A stretch of 64,000 nt of DNA. It comes from Paludibacter sp. Its GTDB lineage: Bacteria > Bacteroidota > Bacteroidia > Bacteroidales > Paludibacteraceae. The stretch lies in the NCBI GenBank assembly GCA_028692715.1, contig JAQUWU010000002.1, positions 87,437 to 151,436 on the forward strand, given 5' to 3'. Within the stretch, counting starts at the first letter, position 1. The number at the start of each line of letters is the position of its first letter. Made by a program: the position numbers and the translations under genes. This document shows positions 23,500 through 33,171 of this stretch, in pieces. Below the pieces are notes generated by a model, which made no database searches, was not told where the DNA came from, and worked only from the letters and a program-made list of their open reading frames with translations.

Positions 23500-26049
23500 A
23501 TGATGAAAATATTCATTTCTATACTCGTCTTATTCTTTAGTTTCTCATCCCTTTCAGCTCAAAATGATTTTACAATTCCATTTTCAACAGATTCTACTCA
23601 ACTTACTGTTTGGAACGGAAATGCCTATGTCCCTTTTTTTATGAAAGGAATTAATTTGGGGATAGCCAAACCGGGAACAAATCCGGGAGAACTTGAAGCA
23701 ACCCGGGAACAATATTCACTTTGGTTTAATCAAATTAAAGATGCAGGATTTAATTGTATAAGAATATACACCCTGCATTATCCTCACTTTTACGAAGAAT
23801 TATATAAATTCAATACGGCTCATCCACAACACCCGTTGTTTTTTATTCAGGGAGTTTGGTTGAATGAAGTAAATGTTGGTGAAAGTAAAGATTTAGTACA
23901 ACGAACAGATACTTTTAAAGCAGAAATTGAAGAAAATATAGATTGTTTACATGGCAATAAAACAATTGGGCTAAGATTTGGAAAAGCTTTTGGACCCTAT
24001 ACTGCCGATGTCTCGCCATGGAATATGGCATATATAATAGGTAGGGAAATTTCGCCAGGAGAAGTCCTTGTAACGAATGAATTGCACCCTGATTTAAATC
24101 AATTTAATGGGGACTATTTAGGAATGAATAATGGTAGTGCTTCTGAAATTTGGTTGACATCAAATCTTGATTATACCATTCAATATGAGAAACAGCAATA
24201 CAATACCGAACGTCCGGTAAGTGCCTCTTCGTGGCCAACCCTCGATCCGATTATTCATTTAAGCGAGCCAAACAGAGATGAAGACACTGCTTCGGTTGAT
24301 TTATCAAAAATTGAGTTGAAAGATGCTCCGGCAGGTCTTTTTATAAGTTATCATGCCTATCCGTACTACCCCGATTTTATTGGAAAGGACCCACTTTATA
24401 AAACATATTCCGATAATTATGGTCCAAACAGCTATCTTGGTTATCTTATTGATTTAAAAAGTCATTATAAAAAGTTTCCGTTGATTATTGCCGAATATGG
24501 TGTGCCTTCGAGTTGGGGCGTAGCACATTATGCTTCATCTGGCATGAACCATGGAGGATTCGATGAAGTTGCTCAGGGTGAAGTAGATATGAGGATGCTT
24601 CAAACATTACAATTAGCAAATACAGGTGGCGGGATTCAATTTGCCTGGATGGATGAATGGTTTAAAAGAACATGGATAACGGATAATGTTGATTATTTAA
24701 ATAGACTTCTTTGGGATAATGTAACAGCGGCTGAACAAAATTTTGGGTTAATAAAATTTGTAAAAAATAATGATTTTGAGCGTTGGAAAACCTTCAGTTC
24801 CAACGATGATTTGACCTATGTGAATGCAAAAGCTGGGTATGATTTCTTTGAAGTGGAAATTGGGCTGAAAGATCCAATGGAAATACTGGGTGATTGTTGG
24901 GTGGCATTTGATACTTACGATGCAACTTTAGGAGAATTAAAATTACCGACAGGTTTTACACTTCCTACCCGCTCGGAGTTTGCACTACATATTACACAAT
25001 CGTCGGCTGATCTTTATGTAACCGAAGCCTATGATTTATTTGGAATTTATCATCAAATTACAACGGACAAACAAATATTTCAGTCAACAGTAACGGATGG
25101 TGCGCCCTGGAAACTTGTACGTTGGAAAAATAATTCAGGTGATGAAGATGTGCAGTATATAGGATCATTAAAACTGAACCATGATTTTCAACCTGAATCA
25201 TCGAAAGATGCTGTAACGATTTATAATAATAAGATGAAGATTCGTTTGCCCTGGACATTGTTACAATTTGTCGATCCTTCTCAAATGAAGGTGTTTCACG
25301 ATGATAAAGCTACTACAGAAGTTGAAAATAGGGTGTCGGATGGTATTTCGCTAGGTATTCAATACAAAGATAAAATGTATCAGACCGATAGCCGTTTTAG
25401 CTGGGATACATGGACTTCGGTAAAAGATTCGGATGTGGAGCAGGAATTAAAAACATCTTATTGGACTATGTACGATCAATTACAAAACTTCAATAGTCCT
25501 GCTATTGCTTATCCAGATAGTTTTGATTTGTCGGAGAATGTATTTCCTGTAAACATAATTGTTTCTGAAGGTGTATTGAAAAATGATTTTGACCTCGATG
25601 GACAAGTATTGGGTGCTGTACTTGATTCTGCTCCAAAATATGGATATCTTGAGTTAAATACAGATGGTTCATTTACTTATATTCCTCAGGAAGGCTTTTT
25701 GGGAACTGATTCGTTTTGGTATTCTATCTTTGACGGACAAAGTCTATCAGTCTCAAATATAGTGAAATTGAAAATAGGTTCGTCTAATGGTGGTAATATA
25801 GATACAGACATTGAAAAACCTGATTTTGTTATGTTAACTCCAAATCCTGCAAGTAATTATGTAATTGTAAGTTCCGATTTAAATATAACAGATATAAAAA
25901 TATTTAATCTGTCAGGCAGGTTGTTGAGTTTGATAGATGTTAATAAGAAATCATATACTATCGATTTGAGTAGATACAATTCAGGTTTGTATATTGTTGT
26001 TGCAGAGATAAAAGGGAAAGCATTTTCTAAAAAGTTAATAGTAAAATAA
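23500..26049 (+). CDS. Secreted clan GH-A glycoside hydrolase-like protein with T9SS sorting domain
   Basis: 849 residues. Signal peptide ends near SSLSAQN, so Gln could be the mature N-terminus. Residues 30-400 resemble a TIM-barrel glycosidase (FFMKGINLG, FNCIRIYTLHYP); plausible catalytic glutamates are Glu183 in IIGREISP and Glu332 in IIAEYGVPS. After a beta-rich region, a cadherin-like Ig domain occupies about 660-760 (VSEGVLKNDFDLDGQ, GTDSFWYSI). The last 75 residues (LTPNPASNYV ... GLYIVVAEIKGKAFSKKLIVK) are a type A T9SS sorting domain, so the protein is probably exported to the cell surface. Exact GH family and substrate not assigned. Confidence 0.78.
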   Translation: MMKIFISILVLFFSFSSLSAQNDFTIPFSTDSTQLTVWNGNAYVPFFMKGINLGIAKPGTNPGELEATREQYSLWFNQIKDAGFNCIRIYTLHYPHFYEELYKFNTAHPQHPLFFIQGVWLNEVNVGESKDLVQRTDTFKAEIEENIDCLHGNKTIGLRFGKAFGPYTADVSPWNMAYIIGREISPGEVLVTNELHPDLNQFNGDYLGMNNGSASEIWLTSNLDYTIQYEKQQYNTERPVSASSWPTLDPIIHLSEPNRDEDTASVDLSKIELKDAPAGLFISYHAYPYYPDFIGKDPLYKTYSDNYGPNSYLGYLIDLKSHYKKFPLIIAEYGVPSSWGVAHYASSGMNHGGFDEVAQGEVDMRMLQTLQLANTGGGIQFAWMDEWFKRTWITDNVDYLNRLLWDNVTAAEQNFGLIKFVKNNDFERWKTFSSNDDLTYVNAKAGYDFFEVEIGLKDPMEILGDCWVAFDTYDATLGELKLPTGFTLPTRSEFALHITQSSADLYVTEAYDLFGIYHQITTDKQIFQSTVTDGAPWKLVRWKNNSGDEDVQYIGSLKLNHDFQPESSKDAVTIYNNKMKIRLPWTLLQFVDPSQMKVFHDDKATTEVENRVSDGISLGIQYKDKMYQTDSRFSWDTWTSVKDSDVEQELKTSYWTMYDQLQNFNSPAIAYPDSFDLSENVFPVNIIVSEGVLKNDFDLDGQVLGAVLDSAPKYGYLELNTDGSFTYIPQEGFLGTDSFWYSIFDGQSLSVSNIVKLKIGSSNGGNIDTDIEKPDFVMLTPNPASNYVIVSSDLNITDIKIFNLSGRLLSLIDVNKKSYTIDLSRYNSGLYIVVAEIKGKAFSKKLIVK

Positions 26050-26063
26050 CTTATTTGATGATA

Positions 26064-26105
26064 AAAAAGCAGAACCTGTCTTATGGTAGACAGGTTCTGC
26101 TTTTT
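26064..26105. terminator. Bidirectional terminator between GH gene and radA
   Basis: AAAAAGCAGAACCTGTCT pairs perfectly with AGACAGGTTCTGCTTTTT over a six-base loop. Confidence 0.92.
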
Positions 26106-26153
26106 ATGGTTATCATATATCAAATATTATTGCTGATTGTAGTTAAGTGTTGA

Positions 26154-27524
26154 TTATCCTTTAAATAATACTCTAAACGCCTCTTCCACTTTTTGAACGC
26201 GCACTAATTCTATATTTAGTTTTGTAAGATTAATACTTTTCAAGTTGATATCAGGAATAATCATTTTCTTGAACCCTAGTTTTTCTGCTTCAAGAATGCG
26301 TTGTTCAATTCGGTTGATAGGTCTGATTTCTCCAGAAAGTCCGACTTCGCCTGCCATGCAAACATGTTTTTCGATAGCGATATCGACGTTTGAAGAAAGT
26401 ATTGCCGAGATAACTGCTAAATCAATTGCCGGATCGTTTACCTTAATTCCTCCTGCAATATTAAGAAAAACATCTTTTTGTGCAATTTTAAATCCTGCCC
26501 GTTTTTCCAATACAGCCAACAACATATTCAATCGTCGTAAATCGAAACCAGTACTGGAACGTTGCGGTGTGCCGTAAGCTGCCGAACTCACCAGCGCCTG
26601 TACTTCAATCAGAAACGGACGTATACCTTCGATAGCCGAGGCTATGGCCACACCGCTTAATCCTTCGTGGTTTTGCGAGAGAAGGAGCTCTGATGGATTC
26701 GTTACTTCACGCAATCCATTTTGCTGCATTTCGAATATCCCCAGTTCCGATGTGCTTCCGAAACGGTTTTTTACTGGTCGAAGGATACGGTACATATAAT
26801 GCTGGTCACCTTCGAATTGTAACACCGTATCGACAATATGTTCCAATACTTTTGGACCGGCAATGCTACCTTCTTTGTTAATATGGCCAATTAAAAGTAC
26901 AGGAGTTGAAGTCGTTTTGCAGAATTTCAGTATGTTAGCTGTACATTCACGTACCTGCGAAACTGAACCGGGTGACGACTCAACCAATTCAGTTGAAACC
27001 GTTTGAATGGAATCAATAATCACCACATCGGGTTGAATGTTTTGAATGTGTACAAAAATTTGTTCGAGAGACGTTTCACTTACAATATAGCAGTTCGGAT
27101 TATCAAATTTCAATCGTTCCGCACGGAGTTTCAATTGTTTTACACTTTCTTCTCCCGAAATATAAAGGGTGCGTTTCCCTTTCATGTTTAGTACTACCTG
27201 CAATACCAAGGTCGATTTTCCAATGCCCGGTTCACCTCCAATCAAAACTAAAGACCCGGGAACCAAACCACCACCTAACACCCGATTTAATTCGTTGCTA
27301 GAGGTGTCGATGCGGCTTTCTTCGTCCGTTACTACTTCTGATATTAGGATGGGTTTTTGTTTTGTAATTACAACTCCGGCCATCTGAAACTTAGGGGAAG
27401 TATCTTTGCTTATAATTTCTTCAACATAAGAGTTCCATTCGCCACAAGATGGACATTTACCAATCCATTTTGGGGAATCGGCTCCACAATTTTGACAGAC
27501 ATATACAGATTTGGTTTTAGCCAT
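26154..27524 (-). CDS. radA: DNA repair protein RadA
   Basis: 456 residues, the full family length. N-terminal four-cysteine zinc finger (CQNCGADSPKWIGKCPSCGEW), RecA-like ATPase with Walker A GGEPGIGKST, the RadA KNRFG motif in RPVKNRFGST, and a C-terminal Lon-like domain (about 280-456). It speeds branch migration in recombination. A -7 box lies at 27581-27588. Confidence 0.96.
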   Translation of the reverse strand: MAKTKSVYVCQNCGADSPKWIGKCPSCGEWNSYVEEIISKDTSPKFQMAGVVITKQKPILISEVVTDEESRIDTSSNELNRVLGGGLVPGSLVLIGGEPGIGKSTLVLQVVLNMKGKRTLYISGEESVKQLKLRAERLKFDNPNCYIVSETSLEQIFVHIQNIQPDVVIIDSIQTVSTELVESSPGSVSQVRECTANILKFCKTTSTPVLLIGHINKEGSIAGPKVLEHIVDTVLQFEGDQHYMYRILRPVKNRFGSTSELGIFEMQQNGLREVTNPSELLLSQNHEGLSGVAIASAIEGIRPFLIEVQALVSSAAYGTPQRSSTGFDLRRLNMLLAVLEKRAGFKIAQKDVFLNIAGGIKVNDPAIDLAVISAILSSNVDIAIEKHVCMAGEVGLSGEIRPINRIEQRILEAEKLGFKKMIIPDINLKSINLTKLNIELVRVQKVEEAFRVLFKG

Positions 27525-27580
27525 AATTATTAGAATGTGAAAATAAAAGAATATACTAATGAGTTGACGAAAGAGAAATA

Positions 27581-27588
27581 CAAAAATA
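27581..27588 (-). promoter_or_regulatory. -7 box of radA
   Basis: On the minus strand TATTTTTG matches TAnnTTTG, 57 bases before the radA start. Confidence 0.45.
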
Positions 27589-27833
27589 GCGAATATTTTT
27601 GAGTATACCTTTTAATTGTGAAATGAAAAGAGAGAGGTTAACTTATCGTTTAAAATAAATGAAGCCAAACTTCAGAGTTGATTTTATAATCAAAAACAAA
27701 ATATGACTGCACAATTTTCAAATGATATTGACATGAAAGTTATCTCTTTCTTTTAAGAGAAAATGACAGATGAAATTTGTATTGTTTTATAACTGCTAAA
27801 AGAAATAACAAAAAGTAAAAATAAATGAGACTG

Positions 27834-28097
27834 TTAAGTAAATGGAACAAATTAATGTACCATTTAGAAACATTAATAGAACGCTGATTTTCGCTGATTT
27901 ATCGGAAAATGAAGGATAAAACAAAACGGATTTTTCTTGCCTTCGGCAAGATGATTAAGACGCAACTATCTGTAAATCATTCCGATTTATCGGAATTCAA
28001 ATCCGGTTTTTCAAATCCACTTTATCAGTGAAAATCAGCGTTCTATTCTTAAATGTTTTCAGGCAAAATACGACATTATTTGTTATCAATTACTTAA
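27834..28097. repeat. 264-bp inverted-repeat element, copy 2
   Basis: Direct copy of 20776-21039 with only scattered substitutions. Terminal TTAAGTAA and TTACTTAA are inverted repeats. The internal palindrome ATTCCGATTTATCGGAAT is at 27979-27996. It lies in the long gene-free gap between radA and the MATE gene. Confidence 0.85.
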
Positions 28098-28161
28098 TAG
28101 GGTGTAGAACCCTGTTTCTGCTATTGAAATTTTATCTTTTTTTTAATATAATTGTAATCAT

Positions 28162-28372
28162 TGAGTTCGTCTTGACTTTTTAATGATTGTATAATGTCGC
28201 TTCTACGGAGCTTAAAAAAAAACGACCAAATAATCCATAATACACTACCATATTATCACTTCTCCGAAGCTTTAAAAATGCTCCTCTAGGAGCAGTAATA
28301 TGGTAGAAGTATTTATTCTATTGAGACAAAAGCTCCGTAGGAGCGATATTGTTTAAAGTCAAGACGACTTCA
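28162..28372. repeat. Nested palindromic element of about 210 bp
   Basis: The ends pair as GTCTTGACTTT with AAAGTCAAGAC and, inside, CTACGGAGCTT with AAGCTCCGTAG. A nested pair ACTACCATATTA with TAATATGGTAGA surrounds the inner palindrome GCTCCTCTAGGAGC. No coding frame is present. Confidence 0.7.
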
Positions 28373-28652
28373 TTATTATTTAATTGTTCGTATATTCATT
28401 TCAGATGACAGGAAATACGCATCCTAAACATTAACATGCTTTTGCACTATTAATCCCGGCCGTTTTTCTTGTTATACTAGTGTCATTGCAGTATCTGCTT
28501 TTGGAAGCGATGCTTTCTTTTTTTGTTTGTAAGCAAGTCTTAATTAAGTGAATCCATTAATGAGAATTACCTTAGTGTCATTAGAGTCTAAATTTTCATA
28601 AAAACAATAGAGGATAAATGTGGTAGAAATAGCAGAATAATTAGTTTATCAA
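28373..28652. other. Gene-free stretch before the MATE gene 3' end
   Basis: About 280 bases with stop codons in every frame. Apart from a doubled word TTAGTGTCATT/TAGTGTCATT (about 28488 and 28571) I see nothing recognisable. Confidence 0.4.
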
Positions 28653-29975
28653 CTAAAACTCCTTTTCCCGCCAATTGCCTTTTTGTAAATATAGATATCC
28701 CATAATTCCTAGTGATGTCCAGTAAATGAATTCTGACATCCAAACTACCCAAACCTGTTGAGGATTTATTATGGCTGTGTAATAAACGTAAGTAATGTAA
28801 AAAAATAGTGTGACAACTTCCATGTAGAAAGCGATTTTTGTGCTTCCGGTGCCAGATACACTATTGATAATAACATTACTCACCGTAAAAAATAATACAG
28901 CTACAGAAACAACCCGAATTACCGGTAATGAGGCTTGCATTAAGGAAGGATCGTCGGTGTAAATTCGGGCAAATAGTCCTGGAAAAAAGAAGGAGAAAAC
29001 TGCAAATGGAACCACTAATAATAATGCCGTGAGAATTATTTTATTGGTTGTTTTAACTACCTCTTCTTTCTTTCCGCCTCCGATCATATTGCTTACCAAC
29101 GTCCCTGCAGTAGTTGCCAAAGCAGATGCAGGGATCATGAGTAGCACATACATGCTTCGTCCAATATTTGTGACAGCCAATGGACGTTCGCCCATACGTT
29201 CAATAAAAACAAAGAATAAAAACCAGGTGGAAATGGAAATGAAGAATTGGAACATTATGAAAATGGATAATTTCAGTATTTGGACTATCGTACTAAGTTC
29301 AGCCCTGAAATGACTAAATAGATTGTATTTTTTTGTGTCTGTAAAAATGAAGGTATGAACTATCAGATAAATAAGTGTTATCCCTTCGGCAATTACAGAA
29401 GCTATGGCAGCTCCGGCAATTCCAAGTTCAGGACACCCAAATTTTCCGAAAATCATAACATAATCCAACACAATATTTACAACAGCTGTAATAATTGAAG
29501 AGGTTGTAAGAATTCGGGTGTCTGTAATTCCAACATATAAGGCTCTGAAAATAACATTTAGAAAAACAAAAAAGTAACCGTAGATTCGCCAGTTTAAGTA
29601 TTCAATGGTTGCAACATATATTTCATTTGAACTAACTAGTAACTTCATTAATTGGGGAATCCACAAAATAGTAGCTACAAAAATCACAACCGACAATAAT
29701 AGATTGAACAGTAAACCATTGTTGAAAATAGGTCCAATTTGTTTGAAATTACCTTCTCCATTGCGTCGTCCAATCAGAATTTGTACTCCCTGACTAAATC
29801 CAAATCCGACCATATAAACAGCAAAATAAAAAACGCCTGCAATAGCTGAAGCTCCCAGTGCAACTTCACTCACACGCCCTAGAAACGCAGTATCAGTCAC
29901 ATTGATTATATTCTGTGCCATTAGGGTCAGAATAATCGGATAGGATATTTTGAGGATGTTTTTGGTGGAATTCAA
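28653..29975 (-). CDS. MATE family efflux transporter
   Basis: 440 residues, twelve hydrophobic segments. The N-terminal half has ISYPIILTLMAQNIINVTDTAFLG and FSQGVQILIGRRNGEG; the second half repeats the pattern (NIGRSMYVLLMIPASALATTAGTLVSNMIG, then a GTG before the last helices). Such proteins expel drugs or metabolites using Na+ or H+ gradients; the substrate cannot be read from sequence. The gene is alone, with a promoter at 30035-30042. Confidence 0.9.
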   Translation of the reverse strand: MNSTKNILKISYPIILTLMAQNIINVTDTAFLGRVSEVALGASAIAGVFYFAVYMVGFGFSQGVQILIGRRNGEGNFKQIGPIFNNGLLFNLLLSVVIFVATILWIPQLMKLLVSSNEIYVATIEYLNWRIYGYFFVFLNVIFRALYVGITDTRILTTSSIITAVVNIVLDYVMIFGKFGCPELGIAGAAIASVIAEGITLIYLIVHTFIFTDTKKYNLFSHFRAELSTIVQILKLSIFIMFQFFISISTWFLFFVFIERMGERPLAVTNIGRSMYVLLMIPASALATTAGTLVSNMIGGGKKEEVVKTTNKIILTALLLVVPFAVFSFFFPGLFARIYTDDPSLMQASLPVIRVVSVAVLFFTVSNVIINSVSGTGSTKIAFYMEVVTLFFYITYVYYTAIINPQQVWVVWMSEFIYWTSLGIMGYLYLQKGNWREKEF

Positions 29976-30034
29976 AAGAAATGGGTTTTAGTTTAGTCTC
30001 TGAAACAAACTCTTTCGATTTTGTTTTGAGCTTG

Positions 30035-30042
30035 CAAAGTTA
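30035..30042 (-). promoter_or_regulatory. -7 box of the MATE gene
   Basis: On the minus strand TAACTTTG matches TAnnTTTG, 60 bases before the start. A 10-bp palindrome CTGACGTCAG lies 49 bases further upstream (30091-30100). Confidence 0.45.
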
Positions 30043-30112
30043 ATGAAATTTATTGTGACATGATTTTAAAAATATTTTGGAATATTATGACTGACGTCAG
30101 ATGATGGTAAAC

Positions 30113-30151
30113 AAAAAATAGGTTGCTTCATTTTAGTATGAAACAACCTAT
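30113..30151 (-). terminator. Terminator of the T9SS amylase gene
   Basis: On the minus strand ATAGGTTGTTTCAT pairs with ATGAAGCAACCTAT (one mismatch) and is followed by TTTTTTG. Confidence 0.8.
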
Positions 30152-30197
30152 TCGTTATTTGAAAAATTAATAAATTTACACCTAATAATTACCGGGC

Positions 30198-33026
30198 TTA
30201 ATCTTTAATAATTTTATGAATACTTTTCCCTTTTGAGGTTTCTACCTGCAATATATACATCCCATTTGAGAGATTCGTTACATCTATTTCAGTTGTAAAA
30301 TTAGTCTGTTTAATAACAGCTCCCTGAAGACTATAAATCATTACACTCTCAACAGTATTAGGGCTTGAAATATAAATTGAAGAATTTGTTGTTGTTGGAT
30401 ATACAAAACAATCATTATCCACGACTGGATTATTTACTGCATTTGGAAAATCAATCTTTCTATCGGTATAAATCTGTAATTCGCCCGGTTGCAGTGTTAT
30501 GGTCATAGAGGTATTACTAACATTTAATTCTTGTCCGCTAATTAAATTATACCAAGTGCCTGTTTTTTGAAAACTTGGTGATGTATTTGCTGTAGCAGTG
30601 GAATTAAAATTACCCAATACAATCATGTTTAAATCAGTGTGTGATAGGGCAATTCTTTTTCCGGCACTCCAATCGTCGGTCCCTACCTGCGTTGAAAATG
30701 TTCCCTGTGTAAAAGCTGTTGGATACATTTTTCTTAATGTAATTATTTTTGAAGATGCTTCGTAGGCTGCTTTTCGGTGTGCTAAATCAAGATAACCCCA
30801 TGCTGATGGTTTTGAATCTGTGCGATGATCGCTATTGTTTACCACTACACCATCTACAATTCCCCAATTGATAGAATAATCGTATCCCATTTCTTCAAAT
30901 TCCCAAATCATTTTTGGTCCGGGTAGCAATGTTGCAAAAGCAATATTTAATGGAACTCTGTTTATACGTACAATTGAATCAGTTTTTATTGTTCCATCAC
31001 CATACATTTTTGCTTTATAAAAATTGCGTTCTTCGTCATGACTTTCGGCATAACCTACCCAGTTACGTGGACTGGAAATCATCCCACTAAAGTCACTGTT
31101 ACCCTGACTGCCAATCTTATAGCCCATTGCAGCTTCTGAAAAAGCTTCATTAGACTTACTCCAAAGATACATCCCTTTGTTTGCCAAAGCACTTTCTTCA
31201 GAATATGTACAGAAATGCTCTAAAATAAACATAACATCGCTTTTGACTGATTTTGCAGCATCATAATATGCTGAAAGAATATCTATACGTGTTTGATCGT
31301 AAGTTGATTCTGTGCCAGAACTTTGTGTAAACCCTTTAGTTAAATCCATTCTGTACCCATCTACATGATATTCAGTAATCCAATACTGTAAAACCCTATT
31401 AAAATAAGCTTTAGTTTTTGTAGAGCTATGATTGAAATCGTTATATACGCTGTATTGATGCGGTGCTACAGAATTCATCCACGGGTTATCTGTTGCCGGT
31501 CTGTTGTTTACTGCGTCCCAATATAACAAGGCAAATGGACAATTACCTGTAGCCTGATTAAAAACCATATCAAGAATTACTGCTATACCTCTTTTATGGC
31601 ATTCGTCAATAAATTTTTTATATGTATCTTCATTTCCATATGCTTTGTCCGGTGCAAAATAATGATTTGGATTGTAGCCCCAGCTATTATTTCCATCAAA
31701 TTCCTGAATTGGCATTAATTCTACGGCTGTAATACCCAGATTTTTTAAATAATCTAATTTTAAAATGGCTGCATCCAATGATTTTTCTGGTGTGAAATCG
31801 CGCAAAAGTAATTCGTAAATTACCATGTTTTCCTTCGAAGGCATTGTAAATGATGGAATTTCCCAGTTGTATACAGGTTTTTCTGTCTGAAGTGTTGCCA
31901 CTAATCCTACCGTTTTCCCATCAGGATAGGCTTTTAGATTTGGGAATATAGTATAATATTGATTAATCCATTTATCGTCCGATGGGTCGAGCACCATTTC
32001 AGTATAAGGATCACTAATTTTAATTGTTCCATCTATCAGGTATTGAAATCCGTAAATTTTTCCGGGAGTTAAATCAGTTAAGGTAATCCACCAATAATCG
32101 CCATCTTTTTTTAATTGATAGGCATTTAATTGTGACCAGTTGTTGAAATCTCCTAACAAAAACACACTTGACTTGCTTGGAGCATTTAGAATTAAAGTTG
32201 CAGTTGTGTTGTTTATATAATTTATACCATCTTTTAAGCCTGATGGTCTTGATTCAGATGTTACAGAAGCGGGAACACAAACTTGAACTGTATCGTAAAC
32301 AGTTGTACCACTAACTGTGGCAGATGCAATTAAAGTATAGTCATTGGCACTTGCAAAAGTATAGGAATGTGATAAAGTGGTTGCATTAGTTGCTGTTTTT
32401 ACACTTGTTCCATTTATCAATAAGTTTAGACTTGCCGCAATAGAAGAACTAAGGGTAATATCCATTGATGAATTTAATGATACATTTTGGTTTGTCGAAG
32501 GATTAGTAAACGCTACATTAAGACCCGAGGAATAAACATCTATAAAGATATCTCCACTGGAGGCTGTTTTCCCTGTTTTTGTACCATCAGCGTTTCTGAA
32601 TACAACAGCTATTTTTTGGATGGTTTCCCCAGTAGGAACTCCGAAGTATTCACGAATGCTCGGTGAAATTGTAAGTTTATACTTGTTGTTTCCAAGTGAT
32701 GTTAATTTATTCTTGGCCAAATTCACTAAAGATTGATTAGTGGCTGTTGGCCATGAGTTTGTGGCTCCAGTAGGTGTAGGAGGTACGACATATTTCCAGT
32801 CGGCACTACTAGTGCTTAGGCTGGTAATTACACCAATGTGTGCATATATATCGCCTGTGTAATTGTTGAGACCTAAACTCCCTAGTGTAGAGGCGGCGTC
32901 AAAAGTGATTTCTACTGTTCCTGCATCTTGCGTTACAAACGTAGGGTTTGTGGTTACAATTTGTGCCCAGCTGAAAACAGATAGAAACAAGGCTAAAATA
33001 AAGGTAATTGATTTTTTCATATTCAT
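30198..33026 (-). CDS. Extracellular GH13 alpha-amylase with T9SS sorting domain
   Basis: 942 residues. Signal peptide ends FSWAQ. Residues 25-170 form a beta-sandwich with starch-binding character; about 285-345 is a CBM48/E-set module (FLLGDFNNW). The GH13 barrel (about 395-760) keeps all three catalytic acids: nucleophile Asp561 in DGYRMD, acid/base Glu603 in ILEHF, and Asp664 in ESHDEE. The last 70 residues are a type A T9SS sorting domain (VYPTTTNSSIYIS ... GMYILQVETSKGKSIHKIIKD). It probably cleaves starch outside the cell to feed the SusCD system. It is transcribed from its own promoter, which has a LacI-type operator. Confidence 0.92.
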   Translation of the reverse strand: MNMKKSITFILALFLSVFSWAQIVTTNPTFVTQDAGTVEITFDAASTLGSLGLNNYTGDIYAHIGVITSLSTSSADWKYVVPPTPTGATNSWPTATNQSLVNLAKNKLTSLGNNKYKLTISPSIREYFGVPTGETIQKIAVVFRNADGTKTGKTASSGDIFIDVYSSGLNVAFTNPSTNQNVSLNSSMDITLSSSIAASLNLLINGTSVKTATNATTLSHSYTFASANDYTLIASATVSGTTVYDTVQVCVPASVTSESRPSGLKDGINYINNTTATLILNAPSKSSVFLLGDFNNWSQLNAYQLKKDGDYWWITLTDLTPGKIYGFQYLIDGTIKISDPYTEMVLDPSDDKWINQYYTIFPNLKAYPDGKTVGLVATLQTEKPVYNWEIPSFTMPSKENMVIYELLLRDFTPEKSLDAAILKLDYLKNLGITAVELMPIQEFDGNNSWGYNPNHYFAPDKAYGNEDTYKKFIDECHKRGIAVILDMVFNQATGNCPFALLYWDAVNNRPATDNPWMNSVAPHQYSVYNDFNHSSTKTKAYFNRVLQYWITEYHVDGYRMDLTKGFTQSSGTESTYDQTRIDILSAYYDAAKSVKSDVMFILEHFCTYSEESALANKGMYLWSKSNEAFSEAAMGYKIGSQGNSDFSGMISSPRNWVGYAESHDEERNFYKAKMYGDGTIKTDSIVRINRVPLNIAFATLLPGPKMIWEFEEMGYDYSINWGIVDGVVVNNSDHRTDSKPSAWGYLDLAHRKAAYEASSKIITLRKMYPTAFTQGTFSTQVGTDDWSAGKRIALSHTDLNMIVLGNFNSTATANTSPSFQKTGTWYNLISGQELNVSNTSMTITLQPGELQIYTDRKIDFPNAVNNPVVDNDCFVYPTTTNSSIYISSPNTVESVMIYSLQGAVIKQTNFTTEIDVTNLSNGMYILQVETSKGKSIHKIIKD

Positions 33027-33080
33027 GTTTTATATTTATTAATTCATTATATTTTAATTCATTACAAACTGATCGTAAAA

Positions 33081-33088
33081 CAAAAATA
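33081..33088 (-). promoter_or_regulatory. -7 box of the amylase gene
   Basis: On the minus strand TATTTTTG, the same octamer as at the susC promoter, 55 bases from start codon 33026 and exactly 55 bases from the operator at 33143-33156. Confidence 0.6.
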
Positions 33089-33142
33089 GTTTAATCTCGG
33101 AAATGCTTTTTCTTTATTTTGTGAAATAACTATCAAATTCCC

Positions 33143-33156
33143 TGCAATCGTTTGCA
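33143..33156. promoter_or_regulatory. LacI-family operator upstream of the amylase gene
   Basis: TGCAATCGTTTGCA differs at one base from the perfect palindrome TGCAAACGTTTGCA found between susC and the LacI gene. It is a typical LacI/GalR operator with central CG. Confidence 0.7.
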
Positions 33157-33171
33157 ATTTGTATATAGAGC

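Noticed and set aside
20776-28097. CRISPR array
   Set aside because: The repeats here are long, single, widely separated and palindromic; there is no series of short direct repeats with equal spacers and no cas gene.
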